DNA of 64,000 nucleotides from Pocillopora verrucosa (taxonomy: Eukaryota; Cnidaria; Anthozoa; Scleractinia; Pocilloporidae): the NCBI RefSeq assembly GCF_036669915.1, contig NC_089325.1, forward strand, positions 5,192,900 through 5,256,899, given 5' to 3'. The notes under the pieces were generated by a model. That model was not told where the DNA came from, did not search any database, and was given only the letters and a program-made list of their open reading frames with translations. Within the stretch, counting starts at the first letter, position 1; the number at the start of each line of letters is the position of its first letter. This document shows, piece after piece, positions 25,401 through 36,689 of the stretch. The position numbers and the translations under genes were made by a program.

Positions 25401-28125
25401 AAATTCACAGGGTTAAGCTCCAAGCAACATTAAAGACGGTTGTTATGGGGAGGGGACCATGAATATTAATTAGATACAGAAACCTGAGAGCATCGTTTGC
25501 ATTATGCAAGATTGGTCACATGACTGATCAAGTGCCCGATTTGATGGTCAGTGTTGTTGTAAAAGGCTAGATCGGCCACCAGTGAACAAGCTTTGAAAGC
25601 TAGACCTTGTAGATCTTTTTTTCCTCAGCCATTCAATTGCAAAAGTAAACTTTTTACCTTAAAACACCTCCATATTAAAAGATGTAACACTTGTATTCTG
25701 CTGGAAAGACTTTTCCAATTCAAAGTTCAGTCATGCAATGCTTAAATTCCCCGCCCCCTCCAGGCAAATCTCAGTGGGATGGGAAGTTGATCAGTTTCGC
25801 GAGGGGATCAAAGCCAGAAAAGCAGCAAAGCATATACCAAAAAACACATGGCAATATGCCCATACTAGCCTCCTTTGCACCCACTCATCATATTAGTGAA
25901 AGAACCAGATTGATAAGGTTCTAACCCCATAGGTAATGAGGTTTTGGTGGTATTCATTGTGACGTTCATCGTGACCATAGGACTTTAGTATGTTTGCATC
26001 TCTGCCTGCCTGTCCTTCTGTCTGTTATTTATTTATTTTTTATTTTTTATCCTTCTTATTATTAGCCCAATCCACTGACAAACTTTCACAAAATAGAAGG
26101 CTATAACGGAAAATGAAATATTTTTATAAAAATGTCCTTCTCTATAATTACATCATGGAACGACCTTGCCTCTTTGCATAAGACCGCCCAGAGTAGCTCT
26201 TCTAATATGTAGGCTAAGGCTAATAATTCATTAGGTAAACAAGTAAGTAATACAAAGTAAATAATAAAATTAGTTATATATTTAAGACTTGTAGATATGC
26301 AAATAAATTCTCCAGCATAGAGCTTAGAGCAATTTTCAATGAAGTGTCAATAGGGCCACTTTCCCAAAAAGTTATTTGATCTCAAAATAAAATCAGGAAG
26401 TGGTTTATCACTACTGGTCCCTTTCGTAAAGTCATACACATTTTCCAACATCGAAGTCGGTCTTACGTAATTTTAAAACAGGCTATGAGTTCTCACAGGT
26501 TCATTGTGATATTATCCTATGTTTTGATTGCCCAGAGTGAGAGCTTAGCTTGTTGTTTTTACGACATTCCATGGAAAAGCGCTCTAAGAGGTTCTTAAAT
26601 TTAATGTTGGTTTCTAGCGAATTGTTAGCATTGATTTCTGTCGTTTTGTACGTAACATTTAAGTAAATAGAAAGATAAAGAAACGGCATAATTACCTAGA
26701 TGGCCAACATGTAACTGTATATAAGTATTAGAGATGATTGTATTACTAAGTGCGAGGAAACGAGTTGTGAATAGCGAAATCTTCCGTCTTTTATGCTAGG
26801 GAATAAAATGAAATTATTTTTTTCATGCGGTTGTCACTGGTTTAAACTTAGGGCTACGGCTGGTCTTTTAAAGGAAATCTCAGTAATAAGTCTATGGCTT
26901 ACATAATTATATGAGGTTTGAGTAGACCTTCAAACTGGTGCTGGTGAGGGAGAGATTATCCAATAGGTAAACTACAAGCAGTCCCTGATTTTGAGCGAAT
27001 TGATTCAGTCGCGCGAGTCCAAACTAAATCAGCGAAAAAATGTAACGTTGATATCAGCGCGAAGTGAGGAACTCCAAGTAAGGCGCACGTATTAAATTGT
27101 TGCGGGTCCTCGGTGAATTTTTTTCAGGTCACGAGAAATAAAACCGCAGGTTGTGAATCAAAAATAAGTTTATCCATTAAATCACAGGTTAATTCGAACC
27201 ACTGCAAATTAAATATATTTGTAGTGTTAGGCTTGAGTACATAATTGAACTACACTTATAAATCCATGTTGTTAATCAAGAGGAACAGTGGGGCCAAAAG
27301 TACAGTCGAGCGTTCAAGTGGGTGGGAAACAGTAGAATCCAAGACGCTGGGACCCTACTCACTTACTGGGACCCTACACCTACTCAAGGAGATCGCCATG
27401 AGTAAATCTATACGCAGGGAGAAAAAAGTAGTGCAGTGGATAGTTCACCTTTGCAAACAGGTGACCCTTAGTAGAGTTTCCTCCTATCAGCGTTTCACAT
27501 AAAGGAGTTTCTTACTCACTGCTTATAGTGCACGCTAGCCTCTTTGAAGTGTTAAGAATTAATTAACATGTTATTTGTTATACTCTCTGAGATAAGGATA
27601 GGCTGTCTAAAAAACAGTTTTATCACAGATGTCCACTTTTGTTCATATCCCGCCACTTTCACGTGTCATGTGACAATTAGTATTTTACCTGCATGCAACC
27701 CACGACCTGCCAGATATAGCACTTATCCAGGCACTTATCAATGGAACACAAAATGTTGAATTATAGGAGATAACCTGAATTTCATTCATTTAGAATGCGA
27801 TGGCATCAACCTATGGAATTTTCCTAAAAACAAGGTGCCGAGATATTGTTAAAACGGTTTATGGATCTCAATGATCATAAATTGAGAAAATATATGGATA
27901 AAGAAAATTAATAATCAGTGGAATTAACATTTACGGGGATAAACTCCAAGTCACTTGAAGGTTATTCAATGGCATTGGAAAACAGTTGTTTTGGGGAAAT
28001 CGTGAATTTCTCAGGGACTACAAATATTAATCAGTTGCAGAAACCTGAGAGCATCGTTTGCATTATGGATTATACACGGGGATACAAGATAGGTAAGCTT
28101 AAAAAGAGAGTCTAAGAAGCCTTGT
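25400..28125 (+). repeat. Terminal-exon/3' flank block, copy 2
   Basis: Collinear with copy 1. The membrane exon counterpart (25933-25988, after 'cccatag') reads GNEVLVVFIVTFIVTIGL and then TAG where copy 1 has a Trp codon. Confidence 0.6.
25933..25988 (+). pseudogene. Orphan membrane exon, stop after the helix
   Basis: Acceptor 'cccatag' and phase 1 are kept, but the reading ends in TAG right after 17 hydrophobic residues, removing the basic tail. It has no upstream coding partner before 24.5 kb other than R2, which has its own exon. It is a dead exon or an unused alternative end. Confidence 0.5.
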
Positions 28126-28129
28126 GTGG

Positions 28130-29268
28130 TCAAACTAGCGCTAATAACCCCAGAGTAGCCTTCACACGAGTCATCTGGAAAATTTAGAGGCCTCCTAGGG
28201 CAAAAGAGTCCGGGAAGTCAGCGGTCTTGGGTTTCGTCTTCGTCTTGCTGGCAGCATGAACGAGCCCATGGACGAGTTGACGGTCTTATGTACCCCTTTT
28301 TCCTCGTGTTCGCAATTTAATGGTCTTGCCCGTGTCAAAATGCAAGTTTTCCTCCTTGGTATAATGAGAGAGCAGTGGAGAAAGCATTACCTTGCCTATT
28401 CTCCCAGGGAAACCCATGACGTAAGTTAAATCATAAGAATTATTACTGTCTGCAGCACCAACAATGCCGCGCGCCAGGCGTGTTCGAACTCAGGCGGAAA
28501 GTACGCGCGGTTTCCGAACAAATTCCCAAGCTCCCCGCGAGAGTTTACTCAAAGGAAAACCGCTGAATCAATGTATGATTGGCATAGATATGGCTACACA
28601 AAAAAATTGGTCCTTTCGCAGTGAGGGAGATGAAGCATTTTTCATTTTATTTATTCTTTCAAGTTCAGTCACTGACAATGAAAGCGGACAAATCTTTGAT
28701 ATTTCCCACGGACCTTGCTTAAGAAGGGCTTGATTTTTTTTGGAGAGGTTCCATCGACATTGACCATTTCCAACCTTGATAGCCAAATATCTATTGCCAT
28801 CTTGCTTTTAATTATTTATTTGTTTATTCTGAAGGCCTTGAATGAGTTAGTGGATCTATTATAAAGGTATCGAGTACCTTTGCTTTAGATTTATTCTTTT
28901 ATTCTTCTCGTTTTTTTCATCGAGAAAGTTAAGGAGGGGTCTCTTTTTAAATGTTCTCAGATAAAAGACTGCCAATTTCTCCTGCCATCTTTTCCTGGAG
29001 AGTGACAGGAAGGAGTGAAGGAACTTAGAGAGAACTGGGTTTGAGTGATGAAACTAGCTTGGGAGCGGGGAGGGGAGAAAAACGTAATATTCTATCCTTT
29101 CGCTTGCTTGCACAAAATGAATTGCTTTTGTTTAACTATTCAGGTTTTCGTTGTTTTTTTTTAAGGTTTTTCGAAAATAGAGTCGCAGAACGACTTGCAA
29201 GAAACCATTTCCCCCTTCACACTCTGCTGCCTCCCCAACCCCCAAATCAAAATCCAAAGTAAAATCTA
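28130..29268 (+). promoter_or_regulatory. Conserved upstream block, copy 3 (R3 relic)
   Basis: Collinear with 36690-37750: 'tgacgtaagtta', 'ccgcgcgccaggcgtgttcg', and 'tttcccccttc' near the end. It is cut off at about 29268 by the OTU-like repeat, before the signal exon position. The R3 signal and ectodomain exons are missing. Confidence 0.5.
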
Positions 29269-30553
29269 CCGGTTAACTTGTCTCCAAGCGCATGGTTTGT
29301 TGTGAATTTGACATCGCGTAATGATCTCGAAATTTAGAAAAACTAACTATTAATCGCTAAGGAATAACTCAACTAAGCCGTTTCAGTTTTTTTTGTGTGT
29401 GTGAAGTCTACTTCTGGCTTTTTCGTTGCTTAGTAATACAAAAGAGCGCTATAAAAGCTACCTCGAAGCAGCAAGAGATTGAAATGGCGGTAGATTTTAC
29501 TACATATTACATGGTTTTTCGAACAAAAACTTACGCTTCCCTTGTATCAACATTACCCAAATCCATATCTGATAAAAGAGAGGCGAAAAAGCGATAATCT
29601 CTCTCTAAAATCGTTTTTTTGGACGTCGGAACAACTTTTTGCCATACAATTTCCCCTACAATTTCCCCTAGTAAGTTGCACTGCTTGCCCAGCACGATCC
29701 CAGCAATCTGTGCGCCACCACAAGGATTCGTAGCGCCAAAATAGAGCTACATACACGTGATGTGAACAAGTCAACCACGTGCTTTCAGAGAGCAACAGCC
29801 CGGTAAAAATAATTTTCATCTCCCCAGCTTTCACCCCATATTGAGTTCGCCCCTTTGAGTTCGGCTCTACCTTATACCGCGTTCGCCCGCACAGTTTTTG
29901 AGTTCGACATCACCAAGATTGAGTAATGTCCAGATGAGTTGATTTGTGACGAAAATCACTTAACCCTTATCATGCTGACTTTGAGTTCAGGTTACAATCC
30001 CCTAAACTGACTTTATTTTTAGAAACGCACTCATGCACGACAGTTGATCCTTTCAACAGCATTGAAAGCTTTACTTTTCATCAAATCCCAACAACCTATA
30101 TATCAAATTAAAGCTTAATAAATTTCCTTTCTGATTATTCTATTATGATAAATTTTGAACCTAAGTTGCTTTTAAAATTTAGCTATGAAATCATGTTTTT
30201 GAAAAAAGTTATACATTAACAAATAACACATCATATTAATTTCTTCCAAAAATTATCTGTAAAAGCCTAAAATGGCAACCAGAGTTAAGCCCTAGTCCAA
30301 CAACTTGATAAAACAATTCCTGTGACTGTGAGAGCATTTTTTTTCTCAAAATAGTAGCAAAATTGCATATTTGTCTTGTCAACACATAATCAAATTAGGA
30401 ATTTATTTACATTGTTTGGTTTTGAATTAGTTCAAAACAGTCAGCTCAGTTGTATGGGTCTAATTGGTCTAAATTTATCTATTTCTGTGTTTGAATTGAC
30501 TTCAAAACCAAACAAAACCAAAAAAAAGATGAATAATGGCTATGATCAGTAAA

Positions 30554-32362
30554 TCAATTGGTTTCAGCATCCACATTGTCATTATTGGCATCATGTCTTC
30601 GAATGTAAGCAGCAACATAGTCCTCAACAGTGTGGTACAACTGGAAGCAGTCTTGCATACAGAGTGCTACTTTACAGACACTGCACTGAAAGCTAGACTC
30701 CTTCCCTGGCCTCTTCCTTTTATCTCCTGTCCTTTTCAGAATCTTCTTTTGGGCAGGAAAGCAAACCACACATGCCCGGGTGATGTTGGACTTCTTCCCA
30801 GTACCCAGTATTTTCTCTGGGAAGTGACCTCCAACTTGGAGGCGGGTTAAGCCTTCAGCTGACCTCCTTGGGCGGCCTCTTGGAGTGAGAGAATGGGAGA
30901 TGCCAGAATTCCTAACAAGCTCCTTCACAAGCTCCCTTCGAAAGGTCCTTTGCAGTACAGGTGACTGGGTTCTATGTTTGTAGAGGATATAAGCATTCAG
31001 GATGCTTAAGGAAAACAGATGGAAGAACACTTTCTTCCACCATTTCATGGTGCGTCGCCTGAAGCAGGAATAGGCCACCATCTGATCACACCTGTCAACT
31101 GCCCCCATGAACTTGTTGTAGTCATGTACAATCTCGGGTTTAGTGATTGGGCGCCCAGTTCCAGGGTGATTTCGGCCAACTTCTACATCTGCAATGGAGT
31201 GAACAGATGACAGCATCTGGAAAACTCTGCGGTCCTTAAATTTAACAGCCAGCAAAGTTCCATTGTTCATAACAAACTTGTCACCTTTTTTTTTCACTTG
31301 TGCCCTTTTAAATTCCTGGGGAATACCTTTCCTGTAGCGGGCTGTTCCACAGGCCCCAGTGTTCTGCCTATAGAGCTCAGCAAATAAAGTAGGTGATGTG
31401 TAGTAGTTGTCAACATACAAACACCTACCCACATTCAAATAAGGTTGCATGAGCCTCATGACTAAGTCATATGTTTTGCCTTTAGCACTGGGTGGTTCTT
31501 GGTTTACACCAGTGTAAATTTCAAACCTACAACAATAGCCATTACTTGAGTCACACAACTGGTATGACTTTACACCATACTTATCTGGCTTGTCTGGATT
31601 GTACACTTTGAAGTGCACTTTTCCTCTGAATGGAATCATTCCCTCATCTATGCAGATATTTTTGCCTGGCTTCCAGACATCTGAAAAATTCCCAGTGACA
31701 ACACTGTATATAGTGCCAAGCTTGTTTACTGGGTTATACCCTTCCTGTCCTCGAGGAATATAATTATCATTATTGCACAAGTGAAAAAATGTTAAAATGT
31801 TCATAAATTTGTCTCTTGACATAATTTGAGGGAAAAAGGGAGTAGATAAAACCTCGTCGGTGGACCAGTAATCCTGGATATTCTCTTGATTCACCAGGCC
31901 CATCGCAGTAATCATGGCAAGAAAAGCTTTCATCTCACCAGATGTCACACCATCCTCAGGCCAATTTCTAAATCTCGAGTGCTGAGGTAAACGATCTCTT
32001 CGCTGTAAAGATGCGATTGTTTCCCTTGCATATTTATTTGTTTGGGATGCAATCTCATCAAATAGGTTTTCAGGAAAGAGGAGATGAAAGTAGTCAGAGA
32101 ATGATGGATTGTCAGGAAGCTCCACATTCAACCCTCGATCAGCTGTGAAGTCAAGCCTTCGCGGGATACGATCGCCAAGGACCCAGTTGTCTTCTTCGGT
32201 TTCTTCTTCGCTCTCCTCCTCGCCATCACTGTCTTCTTCGCTTCTGCCATCTTCTTCTTCGCTGCTTTCAGAATTATCCGTGTTTTCATCAAAATCGCTA
32301 TCCTCTCCACCAACAACTTCATCGATAGTTCCTTCATCAACAAATATAATATTGGCCGCCAT
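30554..32362 (-). CDS. piggyBac transposase (PGBD-like), intact ORF
   Basis: Cut-and-paste transposase of 602 aa, the usual length, in one exon without stops. Residues about 10-58 are a Glu/Asp/Ser-rich acidic region typical of PGBD N-termini. The DDE_Tnp_1_7 core follows at about 85-460. Probable catalytic Asp residues are D239 (CIDEGMIPFRG), D318 (LYVDNYY) and D423 (GAVDRCDQM). The C-terminus has a cysteine-rich zinc-binding region: CVVC at about 531, then CSVC, C568, C572 and H577. The start at 32362 lies about 260 bp inside the right end. With matching TIRs and TTAA this may be a recent, possibly active copy; domestication is less likely because the element ends are kept. Confidence 0.9.
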   Translation of the reverse strand: MAANIIFVDEGTIDEVVGGEDSDFDENTDNSESSEEEDGRSEEDSDGEEESEEETEEDNWVLGDRIPRRLDFTADRGLNVELPDNPSFSDYFHLLFPENLFDEIASQTNKYARETIASLQRRDRLPQHSRFRNWPEDGVTSGEMKAFLAMITAMGLVNQENIQDYWSTDEVLSTPFFPQIMSRDKFMNILTFFHLCNNDNYIPRGQEGYNPVNKLGTIYSVVTGNFSDVWKPGKNICIDEGMIPFRGKVHFKVYNPDKPDKYGVKSYQLCDSSNGYCCRFEIYTGVNQEPPSAKGKTYDLVMRLMQPYLNVGRCLYVDNYYTSPTLFAELYRQNTGACGTARYRKGIPQEFKRAQVKKKGDKFVMNNGTLLAVKFKDRRVFQMLSSVHSIADVEVGRNHPGTGRPITKPEIVHDYNKFMGAVDRCDQMVAYSCFRRRTMKWWKKVFFHLFSLSILNAYILYKHRTQSPVLQRTFRRELVKELVRNSGISHSLTPRGRPRRSAEGLTRLQVGGHFPEKILGTGKKSNITRACVVCFPAQKKILKRTGDKRKRPGKESSFQCSVCKVALCMQDCFQLYHTVEDYVAAYIRRHDANNDNVDAETN

Positions 32363-32549
32363 CTTTGTTTATCAGTTTTACCGCGCAACAAAATTAATTT
32401 CATGCTAATTAATTCTTTTATTCTACTCGGATCTTCGGAACTCTGTCGGATGCTTAATTTATGTCCCTTTGGTAGGCCCATGACCGTAAACCTACCTAAG
32501 CCCGACATATTCCGAACTTCTACGCCAATAAAACAATGATGTTCGGAAA

Positions 32550-32608
32550 CCCGGAATATTCCGGGACCCGTCCACATGGACGAACACGTGCGCCCGGAAT
32601 ATTCCGGG
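32550..32608. repeat. Paired 16-bp palindromes at the piggyBac right end
   Basis: cccggaatattccggg occurs perfectly at 32550-32565 and 32593-32608, 27 bp apart, 16 bp from the element end. It is self-complementary. Subterminal repeats are known transposase-binding sites in piggyBac elements; that role here is inferred. No such palindrome was seen at the left end. Confidence 0.75.
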
Positions 32609-33652
32609 AGCCGCACGATAAGGGTTAAGAATGAGGGAATCAATTAAATACTCTGTCAGGAGTTACAGGAAACAACTATGTACTCTGAACTTGTGATAAT
32701 GTGGAACACACTTAAATTAAGATGAGTTAGGGCGAACTAGATAAGAGACGAATGCATACCTGCTAGCATAGTTGTTTCTGGTTGATTTATTAGTTGTTTA
32801 TGGTTGCCTCACCTCCCACGCCCATGTGAACTCTCAAAATGGCCGTTGGCAATTATCATTCAAACTTGTCTTGGTTCCAACTTGTTTTTAGATTTCAACA
32901 GAAAGCAACTCGTTTAGACGTTAATCAATCTGGAGGCAAACTTGACTTGGTGGGGTTGAACTCAAAAAGTGTGGGGGCAAACACGGTATAAGGTAGGGGC
33001 AAACTCAAAGGGGAAAACTTGATAGAGGGCGAACGCAGTGCAATTCCCTCGCTGACAACAACTTTTCTCCTTTGAGGAGGTATATTTTCACACATCGTAA
33101 TTTGTTCATCAAATACATTAACAAGTTTGAAAACAGGCTGTACATATATAAATACAACTGAAAATACTCAAGTGAGTTATTTCCTAGCGACATATGGCTG
33201 ATTTTGTAACATTCTGAGACTATTACATGATGACAATTTCACAAATGCAATAGACCTTCTGCAAGGGGTGATGTTTTTTTGGTATTTTTAATAACATACT
33301 TCGTGGTAATTTCAACCCAAACTTAAACTTCCCTCATAACATTATCTTTATCCATGCATGATAACATTGCAGCGAAAAAGCCATAATTTCTCGCCAAAAT
33401 CGCTTTTTTGGACGTCCAAACAACCTTTCATCATACGTTTCTTTATATAATGTGCTTAACCTCACCACCACTATACACAAAGAGGCAACTATAATTTAAT
33501 TTAAGTTTTTTTCAACATATTATTTTGATGCCTCTATTGGGAAAGAGCATCACTCAACCAGTTGGTCAGTTATTTAGAAGTCAATTTCATTTAGTCAGTT
33601 AGGAATTGAGACTGTCCTTCAGTCTATCAATCATGTATGAAGTATTGTTTAA

Positions 33653-33832
33653 CTGTTTCACTCCCAGGATCTCATTTAGTATTTCTCTTTACTCTCTGCC
33701 ATACAATTCTTATGATGTTAGAGTGGAGAATTTGGAGTTGTATTAACTAATAATCCCTTAATTGATATTTTTCCTTATTCTCAACACTTTGTGCTTGATA
33801 CTGTATTAGTATGGTAAGGAGTGAAAGGTTAA
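33653..33832 (+). repeat. Dispersed MITE-like repeat, full copy
   Basis: Starts near 'ttcactcccaggatctcatt', contains 'gccatacaattcttatgat', and ends with 'aaggagtgaaaggttaa'. It matches the other copies along its length. Confidence 0.55.
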
Positions 33833-33955
33833 GTTTATAGTGATAGCTTGTTTAATGAGGGACACATCAGCAATATGCATGGCACTGTTAGTAAGGGATG
33901 GGTTGTTTGTTTTTATATGAATGTTATTTTACAGCTAGCATTTCATTCAATGTAG

Positions 33956-34388
33956 GTGTGACCAGCCAAATCAATGAAACTGCAAATGAACCAATTGCTA
34001 CAGTAACTACAGCTCCAGGTACCAATTGATTCATTTAGTACAAACATTTTTTTCTTTTGCTATTTAGCTTAAAGCCACCATTGATTTTGTGAATGCACAG
34101 TGTATTGTAAACATCACATAATTGAAGAGTACCTCACAAACACATCTCAATGTCACCATTTGGACCGCACTCCCATCTAGGTTTACCTAAGTTGTTATTT
34201 TATGTTATTTCTTACCTTTAGGACCAGGCAACAAAATTTAGGCTGTCATTGGTACTGCTATTAGGGTTGTTGCATCAGCTTTATTCCTGATTGGAGGAAT
34301 TGCATTTTGGTATGGCAAAGGTCATGCAGAAGACAAAGAGGATCGAGACATAAGGTCTGCTGATCAAGTGGAGTTAGTGCATCACTGA
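33956..34388 (+). pseudogene. R3 relic: stalk exon plus dead membrane exon
   Basis: A stalk exon 33956-34018 (21 aa, TSQINETANEPIATVTTAP) has good AG/GT borders and phase 1. The next exon, 34222-34388, would encode GPGNKI, a stop (TAG), then a helix IGTAIRVVASALFLIGG, a Trp-Tyr-Gly-Lys border and a tail ending LVHH. The stop before the helix kills the anchor. With the upstream block at 28130 this is the remnant of a fourth + strand receptor whose front was lost around the OTU/piggyBac insertions. Confidence 0.6.
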
Positions 34389-35503
34389 GCCATATTTTGT
34401 ACCAGTTGATGCATTTTGACCAATCAGGATCCAGAATTTTGACACACCCCCAAACTTGAAATTTTTTAACTCAAGGCATGTTGAGGTGTTTAGAGCATTT
34501 GGAGTTTTTTTGCTGCTAAAAACCTTGGTTAAAACCTGTAAGAATCAAGCCAGCTTGCTAATGTGTATTTTTTTCTACCTCTCGTTTAATTAGAAAAGTA
34601 CTCTGCTATAATTTTAAGTCTGGAGGAAAATTGCTCTTAATTGTAATTGGTTGATCAATTTGAAGCTTTTAATGTCCCTATGTCCCTATGCCCCCTTCCC
34701 CCTCAGGGCAACCCCCCCCCCCCGGCATTTGAACCTTTGACGATTGCTTTGTTCAAGTTCCTGTCCTTTGGGACCAAAATTGTGCTCAAATGCTCTACCC
34801 AAGTTCCAAATTTGATGGTCAGAGCTTTTGTAAAATACAAGATCGGCCACATGTTCAATTATGTGCCAGATTTGATGGACAATGTTGTTGTGAAAGGCTA
34901 GATCAGCCCCTAGTGGGCAAGCTTCAAAAGCTTAGACCTTTTCTTCTCAGCCATTCAATTGCAAAAGTAAACTTTTTACCTTAAAACACCTCCATATTAA
35001 ACGATATAACACTTGTATTCTGCTGGAAAGACTTTTCCAATTCAAATTCCCCAGTTCAGTCATGCAGTGCTTAAATTTTTCAGTCCAGCCATGCAAGACT
35101 TAAATTCCCCACCCCCTTGAGGCGAAGCTTAAATTCCCTATCTTTTCCCCCCCCTCCCCCAGGCAAGTCTCAATGGGATGGGAAGTTGAGGGGATCAAAG
35201 CCAGTAAAGCAGCAAAGCATGTGCCAAAAAACACATAGCAATATGCCCATTCTAACCTCCCTAATGCGCCCACTCATTGTTTTGGTGAAAACATTAGACT
35301 GATATGGTTTTAACCTTAATTCACTTGCATCCAGCACCATTAAAACAAGTGAGGATATCCATGAAATGTGTTTTTACTTCTCTCAGTAAAGAGTAGTTGA
35401 ACCTTAACAAATAAAAAACCTTCAATAGCAGTCATCACTGATAGTTATGCTATTAAGAAAAAGAACAGAAAATATTTTAACCCTCTCTTTCATCTCATGC
35501 TAG

Positions 35504-35559
35504 GTAATGAGGTTTTGGTGGTATTCCTTGTGGCATTCATTGTGCCTATAGTACTTTAG
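35504..35559 (+). pseudogene. Orphan membrane exon with stop, second example
   Basis: Acceptor 'gctag', phase 1, 17 mostly hydrophobic residues, then the same TAG as at 25986. The two stops are probably one ancestral change before duplication. Confidence 0.5.
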
Positions 35560-35570
35560 TATGTTTGCAT

Positions 35571-35623
35571 CTCTTCTTTCTCTCTGTCTGCCTGTCTGTC
35601 TGCCTGTCTGCCTCCCTGCCAGT

Positions 35624-35663
<40 letters not shown>

Positions 35664-35685
35664 GCCTGCCTGCCTGTCTGTTATT
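35571..35685 (+). repeat. (CTGT/CTGC)n microsatellite
   Basis: About 115 bp of tetranucleotide repeat. The overlapping ORF rich in Leu, Ser, Val and Cys is an artefact of it. A short relative lies at about 25995-26030 in block copy 2. Confidence 0.8.
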
Positions 35686-36689
35686 TATTTATTTTATATT
35701 ATTATTGTTGTTTATTAGCCCAATCCACTGACCAACTTACACGAAATAGAAGGCTATAATAGAAAATGGAAAATTTTTATGAAAATGTCCTTCCCTATAA
35801 TTACATTATGGAACGACCTTGCTCCTTTGCATAAGATCGCCAAGAGTAGTTCTTCTAAAAAGCGGGCTTAGGCTAATGATTTATAAGGTAAACAAGTAAA
35901 TGATACAAAGTACATAATAAAATTAATTATGTATTTAAGACTTGTAAATATGCAAATAAATTCTCCAGTATAGGGCTCACAGCAGTTTTGAATGAAGTGT
36001 CAATAGCACCACTTTCCCAAAAAGTTAAATGATCACAAAATAAAATCAGGGAGTGATTTATCGAGACTGATCCTTTTTGTATAGTCATACGCATTTTCCA
36101 ACTTCGAAGTCGGTCTTGCGCAGTTTAAAAACCCGCTAAGATTTCGAGTAGGTTCCTTGTGATATTATCCTGTGTATTGATTGCCCAGAGTGAGAACTTG
36201 GCTTGTTGTTTTTACGATTTTCCATGGAAAAGCGCTCTAAGAGGTTCTTAAATTAAATGTTGGTTTATGGCGAATTTTTAACACTAATTTGTGTCGTTTT
36301 GTGGGGTCAAAAGAAGTACATTCGAGCGTTCAAGTGGGTGGGAAACAGTAGAATCCGGGACGCCGAGGCCCTATTCACTTTGAGAAAAGAGGTTGGGGGC
36401 CGTTGTGAAGAAATGGCCATGAGTAAATGTGTTCGCGGGGAGAAAAAAATAGTGCAGTGGAGAGTTCACCGTTACAGACAGGTGGCCCTTAGCAGAGTTT
36501 CCCCCTATCAGCCTTTGATACAAAGGAGTTCATTACCCATTGCTATGCTGCACGCTTAGCCTCTTAAAAGTTTTAACAATTAATTTATATGTAGTTTGTT
36601 ATAAACCAGAGAGCATACAAGATAGACGGGAATATAATATAGGTAGACTTGAAAAGGGAGTTTAAGAAGACTTGCGCAATCAGATTAGC

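Larger units (their letters stand above)
29964..32624 (-). mobile_element. piggyBac element, 2661 bp, apparently complete
   Basis: TTAA lies at 29960-29963 and 32625-32628. The ends are CCCTTATCATG on the left and, in reverse complement, CCCTTATCGTG on the right, with one mismatch in 11. Precise TTAA duplication and 5'-CCC ends are diagnostic of piggyBac. A single long transposase ORF fills most of the element. The right subterminal region carries two copies of a 16-bp palindrome. Confidence 0.85.
29834..33030. mobile_element. Non-autonomous TIR element hosting the piggyBac
   Basis: 29834-29917 and the reverse complement of 32938-33026 match over about 85 bp (both contain 'ctaccttataccg' and 'tttttgagttc'), roughly 80% by eye. 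Without the piggyBac it would be about 535 bp. The target-site duplication is not clear. Confidence 0.55.
29268..33460. mobile_element. OTU-like repeat, split by nested insertions
   Basis: 29268-29410 and 29495-29830 on the left and 33035-33460 on the right match parts of the element at 59745-60930; the left part is rearranged, with one section inverted. On the minus strand, 33110-33040 reads NEQIT-type then ENIPPQRRKVVVS, and 29815-29745 resumes as FYRAVAL after a one-base loss. The coding relic is thus interrupted between two codons that are adjacent in the copy at 60295-60603. Confidence 0.5.
34490..36600 (+). repeat. Terminal-exon/3' flank block, copy 3
   Basis: Collinear with copies 1 and 2. 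Its membrane exon counterpart (35504-35559) reads GNEVLVVFLVAFIVPIVL then TAG, stopping at the same codon as copy 2. ORFs at 34647-34984 and 36257-36559 are not conserved as proteins between copies. Confidence 0.6.

Noticed and set aside
32109-32408. Ser-rich plus-strand ORF
   Set aside because: Antisense of the acidic Glu/Asp/Ser region of the piggyBac transposase.
34681-34984. Pro-rich ORFs
   Set aside because: Come from a C-rich low-complexity stretch, not preserved in the other block copies.
35565-35759. Cys/Leu/Ser/Val repeat ORF
   Set aside because: Artefact of the CTGT microsatellite.
27245-36559. ORFs at 27245-27502 and 36257-36559 in the duplicated 3' blocks
   Set aside because: They resemble each other only because the DNA is duplicated; copy 1 has frameshifts and different ends.
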